From Pelobates cultripes (Eukaryota > Chordata > Amphibia > Anura > Pelobatidae): a DNA stretch of 64,000 bases. Below are positions 48,969 through 59,849 of the stretch, in pieces. The notes below the pieces were generated by a model. It worked only from the letters and a program-made list of their open reading frames with translations. It ran no database searches and had not been told where the DNA came from. A program made the position numbers and the translations under genes. Numbering within the stretch: position 1 is the first letter of the stretch; every line of letters starts with the position of its first letter. The DNA lies in contig OW240912.1 of NCBI GenBank assembly GCA_933207985.1, positions 198,726,101 through 198,790,100 on the forward strand. Reading direction: 5' to 3'.

Positions 48969-50806
48969 GGGGGCGGAGCCAAGCAAGAGCTCCCACGTCT
49001 GGGGCCGACAAACAGATTACTGTGCCGGAACACTGTCACCCACAAACAGCAGACCACAATACTTCTAATCAGGAAAGGCTACCGAATCGAACAATACCTT
49101 GTAGCGGTACTTACCCTCTCCGGGGACCGGCCGAGGTCCTCTGTTCCCGCCGCGCGCTGTTCTGCATCTGCACGAGCCACGTGCGGCTCGTCCAACGAAG
49201 AAATCAGGAAGGCATGCACTGACCGCGAGACGCGGTCACGTGACTCGCCTGGCTCTGGGAGTGCGCCGCGAGTCTCGGGCGCGTTCTTAAAGGGACAGTG
49301 GGAGCCAAAATGTAAAACGGTCTCCCATTGGCCCATGTCATTCCACATTCCCCATACACTTACGTTTTGGGGCGTGGATATGACAAGGGCCAATCAAATT
49401 GAACACTAGGGTATTTATACTCACCTTTCCCTTAGCTCCGTGCCCTATCGTGGTTTCTGCTTCAGTTCCCTTTAGTGCTTGTATCGTTCAGTAGTGTTTT
49501 TTTCGTGCTTGACCGTGGCTTTGTACCTGACTCTGTTTTTCTCTTTATCCCTGCTTTGTCTTGTTTGCCGGCTTCCTGACTCCTGTGTACCAGACCTTGG
49601 CTAGTTCTTGTTTTCGCTGTCTCTCTGTTCCCTTGACCTCGCCTCGTTCCTGACTCTGTCACTTTTCTGTACTACGTTGAGTCCGGCCATTCTAAGGCCC
49701 GGTAAGACGTATCTTCTTTATCTTGTCTCTTGTTGGACTAAATCTTGCGTGTTGGGGTACACTACCGTAACATACCTAACACGAGCCCCTACACAGGCAT
49801 CATGGCACAAAGAGGCTTGCGGCCTACACGGGACTGAGCCACGGAGAGACGGCCGCTCTCCGGGGGCATCAGCAGTGTCGGGGACCACGGCGAAGTACCT
49901 CCTCCTCCCGGACCGGCGGGGGTTATCCCGGTCACCATAAAACAGCTCTACTCACCCGATACTCACCACTGGACAGCTAATGCTGCACGCGGTCGAGTCA
50001 TAGTGACCAAGATGGTGGCACCTGACCACGAGACGGAGACAGAAGAGCGGCACAAAGCGCTTGAACAGCACCTGGACGAATTGTTCCAGAGATTCTGGCG
50101 GAAGCTCCTACGTAAAGCAGACCAACACCTGCAGGTACCCACTACAGGGACAGTACCGCAAATGCTCTCTACTTACAGGCAATCACCCACACATATCTCC
50201 TGCATGCTGCATCCCTGGGACACCTGTAAGCAGTTCCCGTTCCTTGCTACCAGGCTGCGGGCCTCAAGATCTGGCGTTGGTTGAGTACCTAGAATAAACT
50301 GGCTACCTGCGTTACACACCTACTTTATGTTTCAATGGGACACCAGTTTTTACTGACTTCCTTTCTTTTATTATGCTTGTTTTTGTTTTTTGTTTTTCCT
50401 ATGTCTGCCTCATGTCTGCATTTTAGCACTAACCGCAATGCCAGTTCACATAAATTACTTATTCCAATGCCTAACATCTCAATAGCCATGAGAGTGTATT
50501 GTTTGTACCCAACCACTATATTTGACAACCCAGTTCTGCAAAATGTGATCACCTTAAGCTGACCACCCAGTGGTATTTAAAACCCTGCATGTCATATCTA
50601 ATTCTGCAAGCTATTGTTGCGAAATCCTCACCTGCTCTTATCCTCTAGTAGAATTATGAAATGTTTATATACCAAAAATTGTGCTGCCCTACCAACTGCC
50701 ATGATACTGTTTATCTGAAAATGTTCTTCTAAGCTCATGCCTGCTGTTGTGGCACTACGGGCCTGTATGTTACTCTATGCACAGAAAAATAAAGAATTAT
50801 ATATAA

Positions 50807-50816
<10 letters not shown>
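48969..50816 (+). mobile_element. Short LINE-derived element, interrupted by a solo LTR
   Basis: It begins gggggcggagccaagc (48969) and ends aataaagaattata (50788-50801) plus an A-rich tail merging into a TA repeat. It shares gacggccgctctcc (49848-49861) and the 3' end with 992-2355. A possible ORF1 start (50003, MTKMVAPDHETETEERHKAL) gives 93 residues predicted to be helical and charged. There is no RT. Possible imperfect target duplication ataaacac at 48961-48968. Confidence 0.65.
49100..49772 (+). repeat. Solo LTR, 673 bp, with 5-bp target duplication
   Basis: It starts TGTAGCGGTA and ends TACCGTAACA (inverted ends TGTNNCGGTA), flanked by tacct at 49095-49099 and 49773-49777. A TATA box (tatttata, about 49411) sits in mid-LTR and a CCAAT-rich U3 lies upstream. 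No internal region remains, so it arose by LTR-LTR recombination. TG...CA ends and a 5-bp duplication fit Ty3/gypsy-like or ERV-type elements; the class is not decided. Orientation is set by the TATA box. Confidence 0.78.

Positions 50817-50842
<26 letters not shown>
50805..50842. repeat. A-rich/TA microsatellite
   Basis: The poly(A) tail of the LINE derivative grades into TA repeats. Confidence 0.85.
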
Positions 50843-50847
<5 letters not shown>

Positions 50848-51644
50848 CACTCCTGTATACACACAAAGTGTCACACTGCTCAAAGAGCTGCTGATATACA
50901 CTCAAACACACCGGCTCACCAAAAGACCCCAGTGTTTACTTGCCACATAAATGCACAGCGGTGTGCACATACTCTGCATTTTCACACATTTGATGCAAAT
51001 ATATGTTTGGTATCACACACTACAAATACAACCTTGCGTTTACACACTACAAGAATAAACCACTGCATACTCTTCAAATACAGCCTTGTATCCACAGACA
51101 CTTTGCACAAGTCTATATCCGCAGTCAAGGACTTCACTACTAACTAGCAAAACACTGAATTAAGGCACGCTAACACTCCATGCAAATAAACATCTGCATT
51201 TGCACATACTAGCATGCATCAGAAATATATTTCTACCTTCCCACATTACACACACGTAAAAACCTTGCATTCACAGTAACCAAAATACAACCCTACATTT
51301 AGACATACATTGTGACATAAACATATATTTAAAACTTGCTTTACATACAAAACAAGTACACACATATAGGCATTTATACATAGGCCCTCACAGTATATGC
51401 TCACACATACAAATAGAGGCAGATTTATTCACTGGGGAGTACTGACAAAGGATTTTACATTGGTTGCCAAAATGGTTGAATTAGAAAAATTCTCAAATTT
51501 GGCAGGTTTTTTTTAGCTCAGCTCAGTTGTTCTGAGGGCATGAATCCCTGTGTGTCATCTTACCTTATGCCATTCTACTCATTTTGGTTTAATATCTAAG
51601 TTGGTCCTTGGATTCACATATACCCTCTATTGGAGAACAGGAAT
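50843..51644. other. CA-rich noncoding sequence
   Basis: A decayed repeat with units like cacactacaaatacaacctt (50870-51400); no gene. The ORF at 50737-51147 is produced by it. Confidence 0.45.
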
Positions 51645-51652
51645 GGAAGCAG

Positions 51653-52823
51653 CAGTGGCGTACACACAACCCATGGGGCCCCGGTGCGAAAACTGATCCA
51701 TTGAGTAATGCTTTCCTATGGGCAGTTTGAATGTGCGTGCGGCTCTTGCCGCGCATGCGCATTCGGAGCTGAGAGGCGGATCGGGGCGGAGAGATCCCCA
51801 GCGCCAAGGGAGTCCGGCGCTGGAGAAAGGTAAGTGCTGAAGATACACACACTCTCAAAAACAGATGCATACACACTAGCTAACAGATGCATACACACTA
51901 GCTAACAGACACACACATTTACTGACAGACACACATTTACTGACAGACACACACTCAGTGACAGACATACACACACACTTACAAAACACACACTCAGACA
52001 CCAAACAGACTCACTAACAGACACACACAGTAACACACTAACACACACACACACTCACGCACTCTAACACACACACACACACTCTAACACACACACACTA
52101 ACACACACACTCACATACTCTAACACTAACACACACACAATCTAACACACACTCTAACACACACACTCTAACACACACACACACTCATTCTATCACACAC
52201 ATACACTCTAACACTAACACACACTAACACACACACACACTCTAACACTAACACACACACTCTAACACTCACACACTAACACACAGACTCTAACACTAAC
52301 ACACACACACTAACACACACACTCTAACACACACACTTTAAAACACACTAACACAGACACTCTAACACTAACACACACACACTCTAACACTAACACACTA
52401 ACACACACATTTTTAAAAAAAATTTAATCCCCCCAGCCTCCCTACCTTTGGGAGTGCTAAGGGGATTCCCTGGGGTCCAGTAGTATCACCCGGCAGGCTG
52501 GTGAGCGCACGAGGGAGCACTCTCCCCTGTGTGCTCCCTCTTCAGCTCCCTCGCGCGCACCGCACTGATGCATCTTCCGGCTCTGGTATCAGTACGCGAG
52601 GCGCGAGGGAGCTGAAGAGGGAGCACTCAGGGGAGAGTGCTCCCTCACTCGCTCTCCAGCCAGCCTGCCGGGTGATACCAGGGCCAGCCTCGGTGGGGCC
52701 CTGAGGTGGCCAGGCCCTGGGCACCCCAGTGCCACAGTGGCATACATACTGGGTCGCAGGGCGGCCGGGCCCCCTGGTGGGCCGGGCCAGGTCGCAGCCG
52801 CGACACCGGTATGTATGCAACTG
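51653..52823. mobile_element. Non-autonomous hAT-like element, 1.17 kb
   Basis: It is flanked by the perfect 8-bp duplication ggaagcag (51645-51652, 52824-52831). Termini are CAGTGGCGTAC and, inverted, CAGTTGCATAC. The interior has a CA-rich array with ctaacacacacac (51850-52410) and then a GC-rich palindrome (52483-52679). No transposase. A terminus-like phrase cagtggcatacatactgg at 52737 suggests a partial duplication of the right end. Confidence 0.82.
52483..52679. repeat. Large palindrome in the hAT-like element
   Basis: Left arm gtatcacccggcaggctgg then gagggagcactctcccctg; the right arm is inverted, caggggagagtgctccctc then ccagcctgccgggtgatac. Arms are about 75-80 bases with small mismatches. 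Confidence 0.82.
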
Positions 52824-53068
52824 GGAAGCAGTGGACATACGTTGAGAGTGTCAGCTGACTCACTCAGCATATCAATGGCTGCTCGTTGCGAGTAACGGTC
52901 TGTACTGTACTTGCAATTAGTGGTTAATGGTACTGTGAGAGCCTCTGCTTCCCTTCCTGCTATGCTGAGTGAATATAGTGTGAGTGTAGACCATAAGTGT
53001 TATCCTAACTGAAAGATTGCAATTTGTATTTCAATTCACTACAGGTGGCTGTTTAGTTACTAACTCCC

Positions 53069-53622
53069 TTAAATGAACACTATAGGGTCAGGAATACAAA
53101 TGTGACCCTATAGTGTTTAAAAACAAAAAAAAACATGTTAGGTTCCAGGCCTCCTCTATTCCCCCTTAAATACAGTTCAAACTCTTCTTTATTCCAGCGC
53201 CGTGTAGGTACAATAGTGCTGGCCCTGCCCCCACTCCACCTTCTTGTCTGAGATCCTAAGAATTGACAATAGCAGCCAATCCAAAGCATTGAGAGACTAA
53301 TCCGCACATGCGGCAAAACGCTATTCTGCCAAATCAGCAACTTTATAAAGATGTGCATTTTAAAAATGCATCTCTATGGGGAAAGTTCAGTGCTTCCATG
53401 CAAAGCGTGGAGATGCTGAACATCAATGCACTGACCCAGGAAGCACCTCTAGTGGCCGTCTGAGTGACTGACCCTGGAGGTGTTCCTAGGCAGCAATGTA
53501 AACCCTCACTGCCTTTTCTCTGAAAAGGCTGAGTTTACATTAAAAGTCTGCAGGGAGATACTATGCTCACCAGAACAGCTACATTAAGCTGTAGTTGTGT
53601 TGGTAACTATAGTGTCCCTTTA
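53069..53622. mobile_element. TTAA MITE, complete
   Basis: From ttaaatgaacactatagggt to ctatagtgtccctttaa. It contains gcatctctatggggaaagtt and ctacattaagctgtagttg, the segment that shows where the insertion at 41291 landed in a sister copy. Confidence 0.75.
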
Positions 53623-54361
53623 ATGTCTTGCCTAGGATTGCCAGGTCAGTGCATAGGCATTGTAGATGCCTATCTCTGTAGGAAACACAGATGCTTTACA
53701 GTTCTCAATTATTTTTTTGCATATTAGACAAACAAAACCCTGCTGTGTCATTGTTGATGTGTTGCAAATGTATGGAAATATATCCCCAAATACATTGTTA
53801 CATGCTTTGCTGTCAGCTTGCTACAATTCAGTGTTGACAATAACAGGATTATTTACTTAAGTGAGAATTCAAAGTGAAGTGAAAAAACATTTTATATACA
53901 CATTTCTTACAATGAGATATTGTAAAGCAATCTGTTACTATGAAATTGCATAGATGTCTGTTATATGCTGTGTCATCTTGAAACTGATAGCAAAACTTCA
54001 TGTAAGGGCTGTTTCAAATGAAGGGCTCTGGAAACATGGCTTGCAAGTGGACGCAGACACTCAGAGGACCTCATTTAAAAGTTTCTTATTTTGTTAATTT
54101 CATCTTCTACCTCCCTTAAATTGACATTCAATCAAGCTATTATACCCTCTCCATCAGCATGGGAAATAAAAAGTAAAAAATAAATAAATAGGTGAAATGC
54201 ATCCCTATTTCCTCCACAATTCTCCACCAGAGCAGACTAAAATGGCACCAGCCACTCGTTTTGAATTATCAGATAAAAGGTCTGACCAGTGACCTTCAGA
54301 ACATGTTCTCTGCTGAGATCCCATGGTGCTCCATCAGATATAAAAACCAAAAAGGAACTGC
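53623..54361. other. Intergenic sequence
   Basis: A fragment of the foldback MITE of 20.3 kb is visible at 53846-53882 (gattatttacttaagtgaga). Nothing else was recognised. Confidence 0.35.
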
Positions 54362-55080
54362 GATGTGATGAACAACTACCACCTGTATAAAATATAAATC
54401 ACTTACAATATAAAATTATAATTGGTGAGAAAAGAAATTTCACTTCCACAAATTAGGTACAGATTAAGTGACAAATATGCGTTCCACACTGGAATGCACA
54501 CGAAGAAGACTGCCAACACCGATGAAGGACACAAAGAAAGGGTATAGGGGAAACTTCTCCGCAATCGACGGATGTAAGAGTTAAATACTCTTCTCTTTAT
54601 GAAGCACAAAAAGCCTGCAGCCCAGGCCCAGCGGGTAGAACAACTCATTATCCCACAGCAGCTGTGTCACCTTCCTCAAAAATTGTCGCCATAAGATTGT
54701 GAAGAGAGATGTTATTGAAAAAGGATAGGTCTGAACCCTCAATCTTGTAGGTGAGGGATTCCTGTGTAGCAGTCTGCACAAAGTGTTTACTCCAGAGTGA
54801 CAGATTAATAAAAGGCCATGACTGCAGAGTCATTAAAAGCAAAGTGCTAAAAAATTTTTCGAAACGATGGTGGCCTCACTCCGGTGAAGTTTGGGTTTTC
54901 TTCCCATGAGACTCAGAGAAATTTTAGTGCTTATATTTCTTGTAATAGTGCTAAAATAGCATGTACATATATGATATCTCTCAGGAGCTCTTAGCATGCA
55001 TAAAAAAACATATATAAAATTATAATTTTATATTGTCATTTATATTTTATACCTGTGGTGGTTTCTCATCTCATCACATC
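54362..55080. mobile_element. Element with long inverted ends (about 60 bp), class unknown
   Basis: gatgtgatga...tataaaatataaat...acaatataaaattataatt at 54362-54424 is inverted at about 55019-55080. The interior carries minus-strand ORFs (54842-54648, 54648-54403) with no family I recognise; an ATG near 54910 opens MGRKPKLHRSEA, reminiscent of LINE ORF1 starts but not decisive. No clear target duplication. Confidence 0.55.
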
Positions 55081-55494
55081 ACATTTTTTTTAAAACAATC
55101 TCTTTTATTCAAGATATTGAGAAAGATAACAATGACATTGAAAACAAAGTTACAGTTGTCAGTGGGTATATTAGGTAATCCCATTTCAAACAAGGGAAAA
55201 AGTGAGCAAGGTGACCATTATAAAGGTGTGATAATGCCTGAACAATTCTCAAGCTAGTTTAGGACATGTAATGCTTACATAACCTCTAGCAAATGTGGTC
55301 AGGTAGTTAGGTGTATCTAACTCTTTGGGTCATAAATGTCATAAATGTAATAAATGTAATTAGGATTACAATTGTCAATGGAGAGCAGCTGGTCTGTGTT
55401 AGCTTGTTGAGAAACCCTTAGGTTCAAATAACAATATCACTTATAATACCAGACCCAGTTAGGCCTATTCTTCAACCCATAAATTGTAAACATA
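55081..55494. other. Intergenic sequence, nothing recognised
   Basis: AT-rich; no gene or repeat border supported. Confidence 0.3.
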
Positions 55495-55699
55495 GAAACA
55501 TAGAATGTGACGGCAGATAAGAACCATTCGGCCCATCTAGTCTCCCCAATTTTCTAAATACTTTCATTAGTCCCTGGCCTTATCTTATAGTTAGGATAGC
55601 CTTATGCCTATCCCACGCATGCTTAACCCCTTAAGGACCAAACATCTGGAATAAAATATGTTTTTTTTCTAGTTTACCTAAATCATTTGCCGTTTGACT

Positions 55700-56870
55700 T
55701 GTCCCTCCTGGAACATCAACCCTGTTACATATCTTAGTATTATCAGGACCTTTTGCAATATCACTATAAAAATATTAAAGAGAATGGGTCCAAGTACAGA
55801 TCACCACTGGTGAAAAGCCCATGCTTTGAATATACTCCATTGAATACAACCCTCTGCTGCCTGTCATTCAGCCACTGCCTTACCCATTCAACAATATTGG
55901 AATCCAAACTTAAAGATTGCAGTTTATTGATAAGCCTTCTATGTGCAACCCAATCAAAAAAAATCAATATGATTAGCACGATCTCCCTGAAGTAAACCCA
56001 TGTTGTCTCTGATGTTGAAATCCATGTGATTTTAGATGTTCAACAATCCTATCCTTTAACATGGTTTCCATTACTTTCCCCACTACTGAAGTAAGGCTTA
56101 CTGGTCTATAGTTGCCCGACTCCTTCCTACTACCTCCCTACTACCTTTCTTGTGAATGGGCACAACTTCCAATCTTCTGGGACTACTCCTGTTAACAATG
56201 ATTGGTTAAATAAATCTGTTAATGGCTTTGCTAGTACACCACTAAGCTCTTTTAATAACTTTGGGTGTATTCCATCAGGTCCCATTGACTTATTTGTCTT
56301 TACTTTTGACAGTTGAAATAGAACCTCTTCCTCTGTAAACTCACATGTAACAAATGACTCATTTGTCTTTTTTTTCTAACTGAGGCCCCTTTCCTTCATT
56401 TTCATCTGTAAATACTGAACAAAAATATTAATTGAGGCAGTCAGCTACACCCTTTTCCTCTTCTACATACCTTCCTTCTTTTGTTTTTAATCTAACTAAT
56501 CCTTGTTTTACTTTCTTTTTCCTAAAAAATGGTTTCCCCCCTTTTTTTTTACTGACTGTCCTATTTTCTCTTCTGTGTGTGATTTGGAAGCTCTTACAAC
56601 ATGCTTAGCCTCTTTCTGCCTAATCTTATAGATCTGTCTATCTTCCTCACTCTGGTTTTTTTTTTATAATTACTAAATGCTACCATTTTATTTTTTACTA
56701 TTTTGGCCACATCTGAGGAGTACCACAGTGGTTTCTTGAATTTTGTGCTTTCACTGACAAGCCCAATTCAATTTTCTGTTGCCATCAGCAGTGCAACTTT
56801 TAAATAATCCCATTTCACTTGGACTCCATTTAAATTGCTCCAGTCTGATAATGACCCCTTTACACATATT
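55700..56870 (-). pseudogene. CR1 ORF2 reverse transcriptase remnants
   Basis: One readable block is FFDWVAHRRLINKLQSLSLD...VEWVRQWLNDRQQRVVFNGVYSK (55979-55764), corresponding to the RT segment after motif A. The catalytic motif FADD is not present, and stretches between are frame-broken with internal deletion. Confidence 0.72.
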
Positions 56871-56876
56871 CTAATT

Positions 56877-57581
56877 TTAGGAAAAGTCTGTTTTTCTAAA
56901 GTCTAAAACATTTGTTTTTGTGTGGTGTGACTCAGTCACTGTTCTTATATTAAACCATACTGACTGATGATCGCTGGATCCTAAACTTTCACCTACAGTA
57001 ATATCTGATGCCAAACCTACATCTGTTAACTCTAAATCTAGTATGGCCTCTTTACGAGTTGGCTCCTCAACGACTTGTTTTAGAGACAATCCCAATAGGG
57101 TGTTTAGAATATGTGTGCTCCTGGCACAAGCAGCTATTTTGGTTTTCCAGTTCACATCAGGAAGATTAAAGTCACCCATGATGATAACTTCCCCTTTCAT
57201 TGTAATTGTAGCTATTTCCTCAGATAGTAGATTATCTAACTCTTCTATTTGTCCTGGGGGCCTATAAATCACACCTACATGAGTTACTGTGTGATTACCA
57301 AATTCTAACATAACTTTTATTAGGATAGATTTTATGCTATCCTTCAGATACAGGACCACCCCTCCCTCTTTCTTGCATTCCCTGTATATTCTATATAAAG
57401 TGTACCCTGGTATTGCTATGTCCCAGTCATTTTTCTCATTATACCATGTCTCAGTAACAGCGACTAAATCTACATCAGTTGCCATTATTGCCACAAGTTC
57501 ATGGGTCTTATTCCCTAAACTGCGAATATTTGTAGACATAACTCTAAGCTTAACATTTTTAAACAAACTTGCTACAGGCAC
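56877..57581 (-). pseudogene. CR1 ORF2 endonuclease domain
   Basis: A 234-residue open frame with the APE-type endonuclease motifs in order: STNIRSLGNK (16-25), VAVTETWYN (catalytic Glu, about 43), VGVIYRPPG, MGDFNLPDVNW (about 135-145) and GSSDHQSVWF (catalytic Asp/His, about 204-213). The domain is complete with no stop, suggesting a rather young copy, but the RT downstream is broken. Confidence 0.87.
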
Positions 57582-57822
57582 CTTCCTCTGAACTGCTCAC
57601 TGAGAACGTGTTCCCTTTTGAGAAAGATGCAAACCATCTTTTTTGTACAGTATATTTCTATTCCAAACAGAGCTACCATGAGAAATGAAGCCAAATCCTT
57701 GCTCCCGACACCATTTACCAAGCCACAAGTTAAAGTCCCTAATACGCATCCGCCTGTCGTTCTGAGTCTTATGAACAGGCAGAACTTCAAAAAATGACAG
57801 TGTGGAAGCAACCTGCCATATA

Positions 57823-58185
57823 TCATTGGCAAAAACACAAAAAACTTCTGTTTACCTCTGAAACCTCATTGCAAGCCAAGTAATTTGTCCCTAGATGGAC
57901 AAGTACATCCAATTCCCCTTCCTGCTTTGCTCGCTTAACAATATGTCTCCTGTCTCTGTGAGCAGTAGCTCCGGAAAGACATCTCACAAGACCACTATTG
58001 TCCAGCTCCACACCTCTTATGATAGAATCCTCGAACAACAACTGTTTTCTATTACGCCTCACCGTAGTCTCCAAGCCTGTCTCCAGAATACCACTACACT
58101 CGGTGCCTGAACCTGTCTCCACAACACCACTACCCTCAGTGCCTGAGCCTGTCTCCACAACCACTACACTCAATTGGAGGATCAT
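57823..58185 (-). pseudogene. CR1 ORF1 with SGNH-esterase-like segment
   Basis: Residues around LLFEDSIIRGVELDN match the start of the esterase domain (consensus G-D-S, here E-D-S), followed by VRCLSGATA and VLVHLGTNYLA (block with GTN). The N-terminal part has repeats of VVETGSGTEGSG type. Substitution of Gly in the GDS box and the short length suggest inactivity. Confidence 0.7.
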
Positions 58186-58261
58186 AACAATCTTTGCTCA
58201 ATCCAATTTTTGAAGGTCTCCGGGCTCAGCTTTGCAAAAGGTCTGGTAGCGGTCATTAAAG

Positions 58262-58805
58262 TTGTAAGTGCAAAAATAGCACCATATATAACAGGGTGTA
58301 GCTCACACCATATAGATGCCTAACACAGTTCTAGCAGCAGAGAAACTATTTCAGAGAAAGGGAGAGAGAAATATAGAAGAACAGCAGAACTTATACACGA
58401 GAGAGAACATGTAAGGAAAGGGAGCAAAGAGAGAGGAGTGAAAAAAAAGAAGGGGGGGAGGAGGAATAGGGGTATTCTGAAGTCAAAAGCCTCTTCCACC
58501 AGCCTTATTTATCAGTGTTTTGATAGTCACTCTCTTTTTTCTTGCTCAATCAAATATAGGTCCACAAGAGATCACAGACAGGTGAGAAAACCTGGAGTAC
58601 AAATTGAAACCCTCTTGATATAACAGAGACTTTGAAACATCCAAATCTGAGGCATCCCTAAGCAGGCAGGCAGTCATTAGGAAATACCAAATCTGTAGAG
58701 CAATTACTGATTCCCTTGATGCACCTTGATATGTTATAATCCAGTTACCTTATGTATCCAACAAAATGTTAATTCTCCAAATGACGCAAACCTCACCAGC
58801 TGTTA
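58262..58805. other. Spacer between CR1 and L1-type LINEs
   Basis: Purine-rich near 58355-58470; no gene seen. The upper part may be CR1 5' sequence. Confidence 0.35.
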
Positions 58806-59849
58806 TGTTTATTTATTATATTTTTTTATTCTTTATTTATTCCAAGACATGACATCACATCCAATACAAGCGTGACAAGAAATGATTGCAAACAATCAGA
58901 CCGTTGTACATTCACACTTTCATACTAACATTAGGTGTGAACAGAAAGCCAGTAGAAATAAAACAGCATAAAGTTCAAATATTGTAAACCGTAATTGCGG
59001 TCATTACTGTGGATTGCAAAGAAATCCTGTATCTATACCGGAAAAAAGGTATCGGTCCTGGTGTTTTTATAAGAAGATAAAATATGAAATAATAATACAA
59101 ACAAATTCTAAAATGGATAGGAAGGTCTCGTGGTCCATGATTTTGACTTGTATGGGATACACATAATTGTAAATACATTTGCTCCCTCTTCCTATTTTAA
59201 TTATGTTTGCCTTCCCACATTATAAAGTTATGTAATGTAAACAAGAAAGAGAAATGTTAAAGTAGAGAGGGAATAATCTCTAATAAAACAGAGAGGGTGG
59301 AAAGGGTGTGGGGGGGGGGGGAGACAGGGGGAGCCGTCCAGAGCGCCACTTGCCAGAGGTGGACAGGCCCAAAGCCCGCATCGGATTCGTCCCTGGGGCA
59401 GTCTATTTGTGGACATCCCCTAGAGGGATCCTTAAAGTCCCTCCATACGGGGATAATGATGTTACTCAGCTGCTTACTGTTATCATGAGTAGGATGAGCG
59501 GTATGTGTGGTGGACTGAGCCCACCACGCCCATCTCCTAATCACTCGCTGCGCTGGCCATCCAGGGGCCCTAAGTCTTTTCAAACTTCTTCATTGTCCAT
59601 CGGACCTGGGCTGTTAATTTGTCCATAAGGAACGTATCTTTAATTTTTTTGTATCACCACAGAGAGAGTGGGAGTCTCCCTCTGTAGCCAAACCTGTGCT
59701 AGAGCTCTTCTGGCAGCTAGATTCACTTTGTGTATGAGGTTTTGTTCCGTTTTTGTCCAATCATCCATAGATTTGGCCAATAGGAACACCCACCGGTCTA
59801 GTTTGACCTCCTTTTCAAAAACGTCTCACAGTAATGCCGCAATCCGTTT

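Larger units (their letters stand above)
55495..58260 (-). mobile_element. CR1-type LINE, deleted but with ORF1, endonuclease and RT remnants
   Basis: Minus-strand order: ORF1 esterase-like segment (58185-57850), endonuclease (57581-56877), RT remnants (about 56700-55700) and the 3' tail (55630-55495, containing ttcattagtccctggcctta), the standard CR1 layout. A short segment beginning aaccccttaaggaccaaaca (about 55623) interrupts the tail. Confidence 0.85.

Noticed and set aside
49079..49393. 104-residue minus-strand ORF
   Set aside because: It lies within the solo LTR, which has clear borders and target duplication, and no domain is present.
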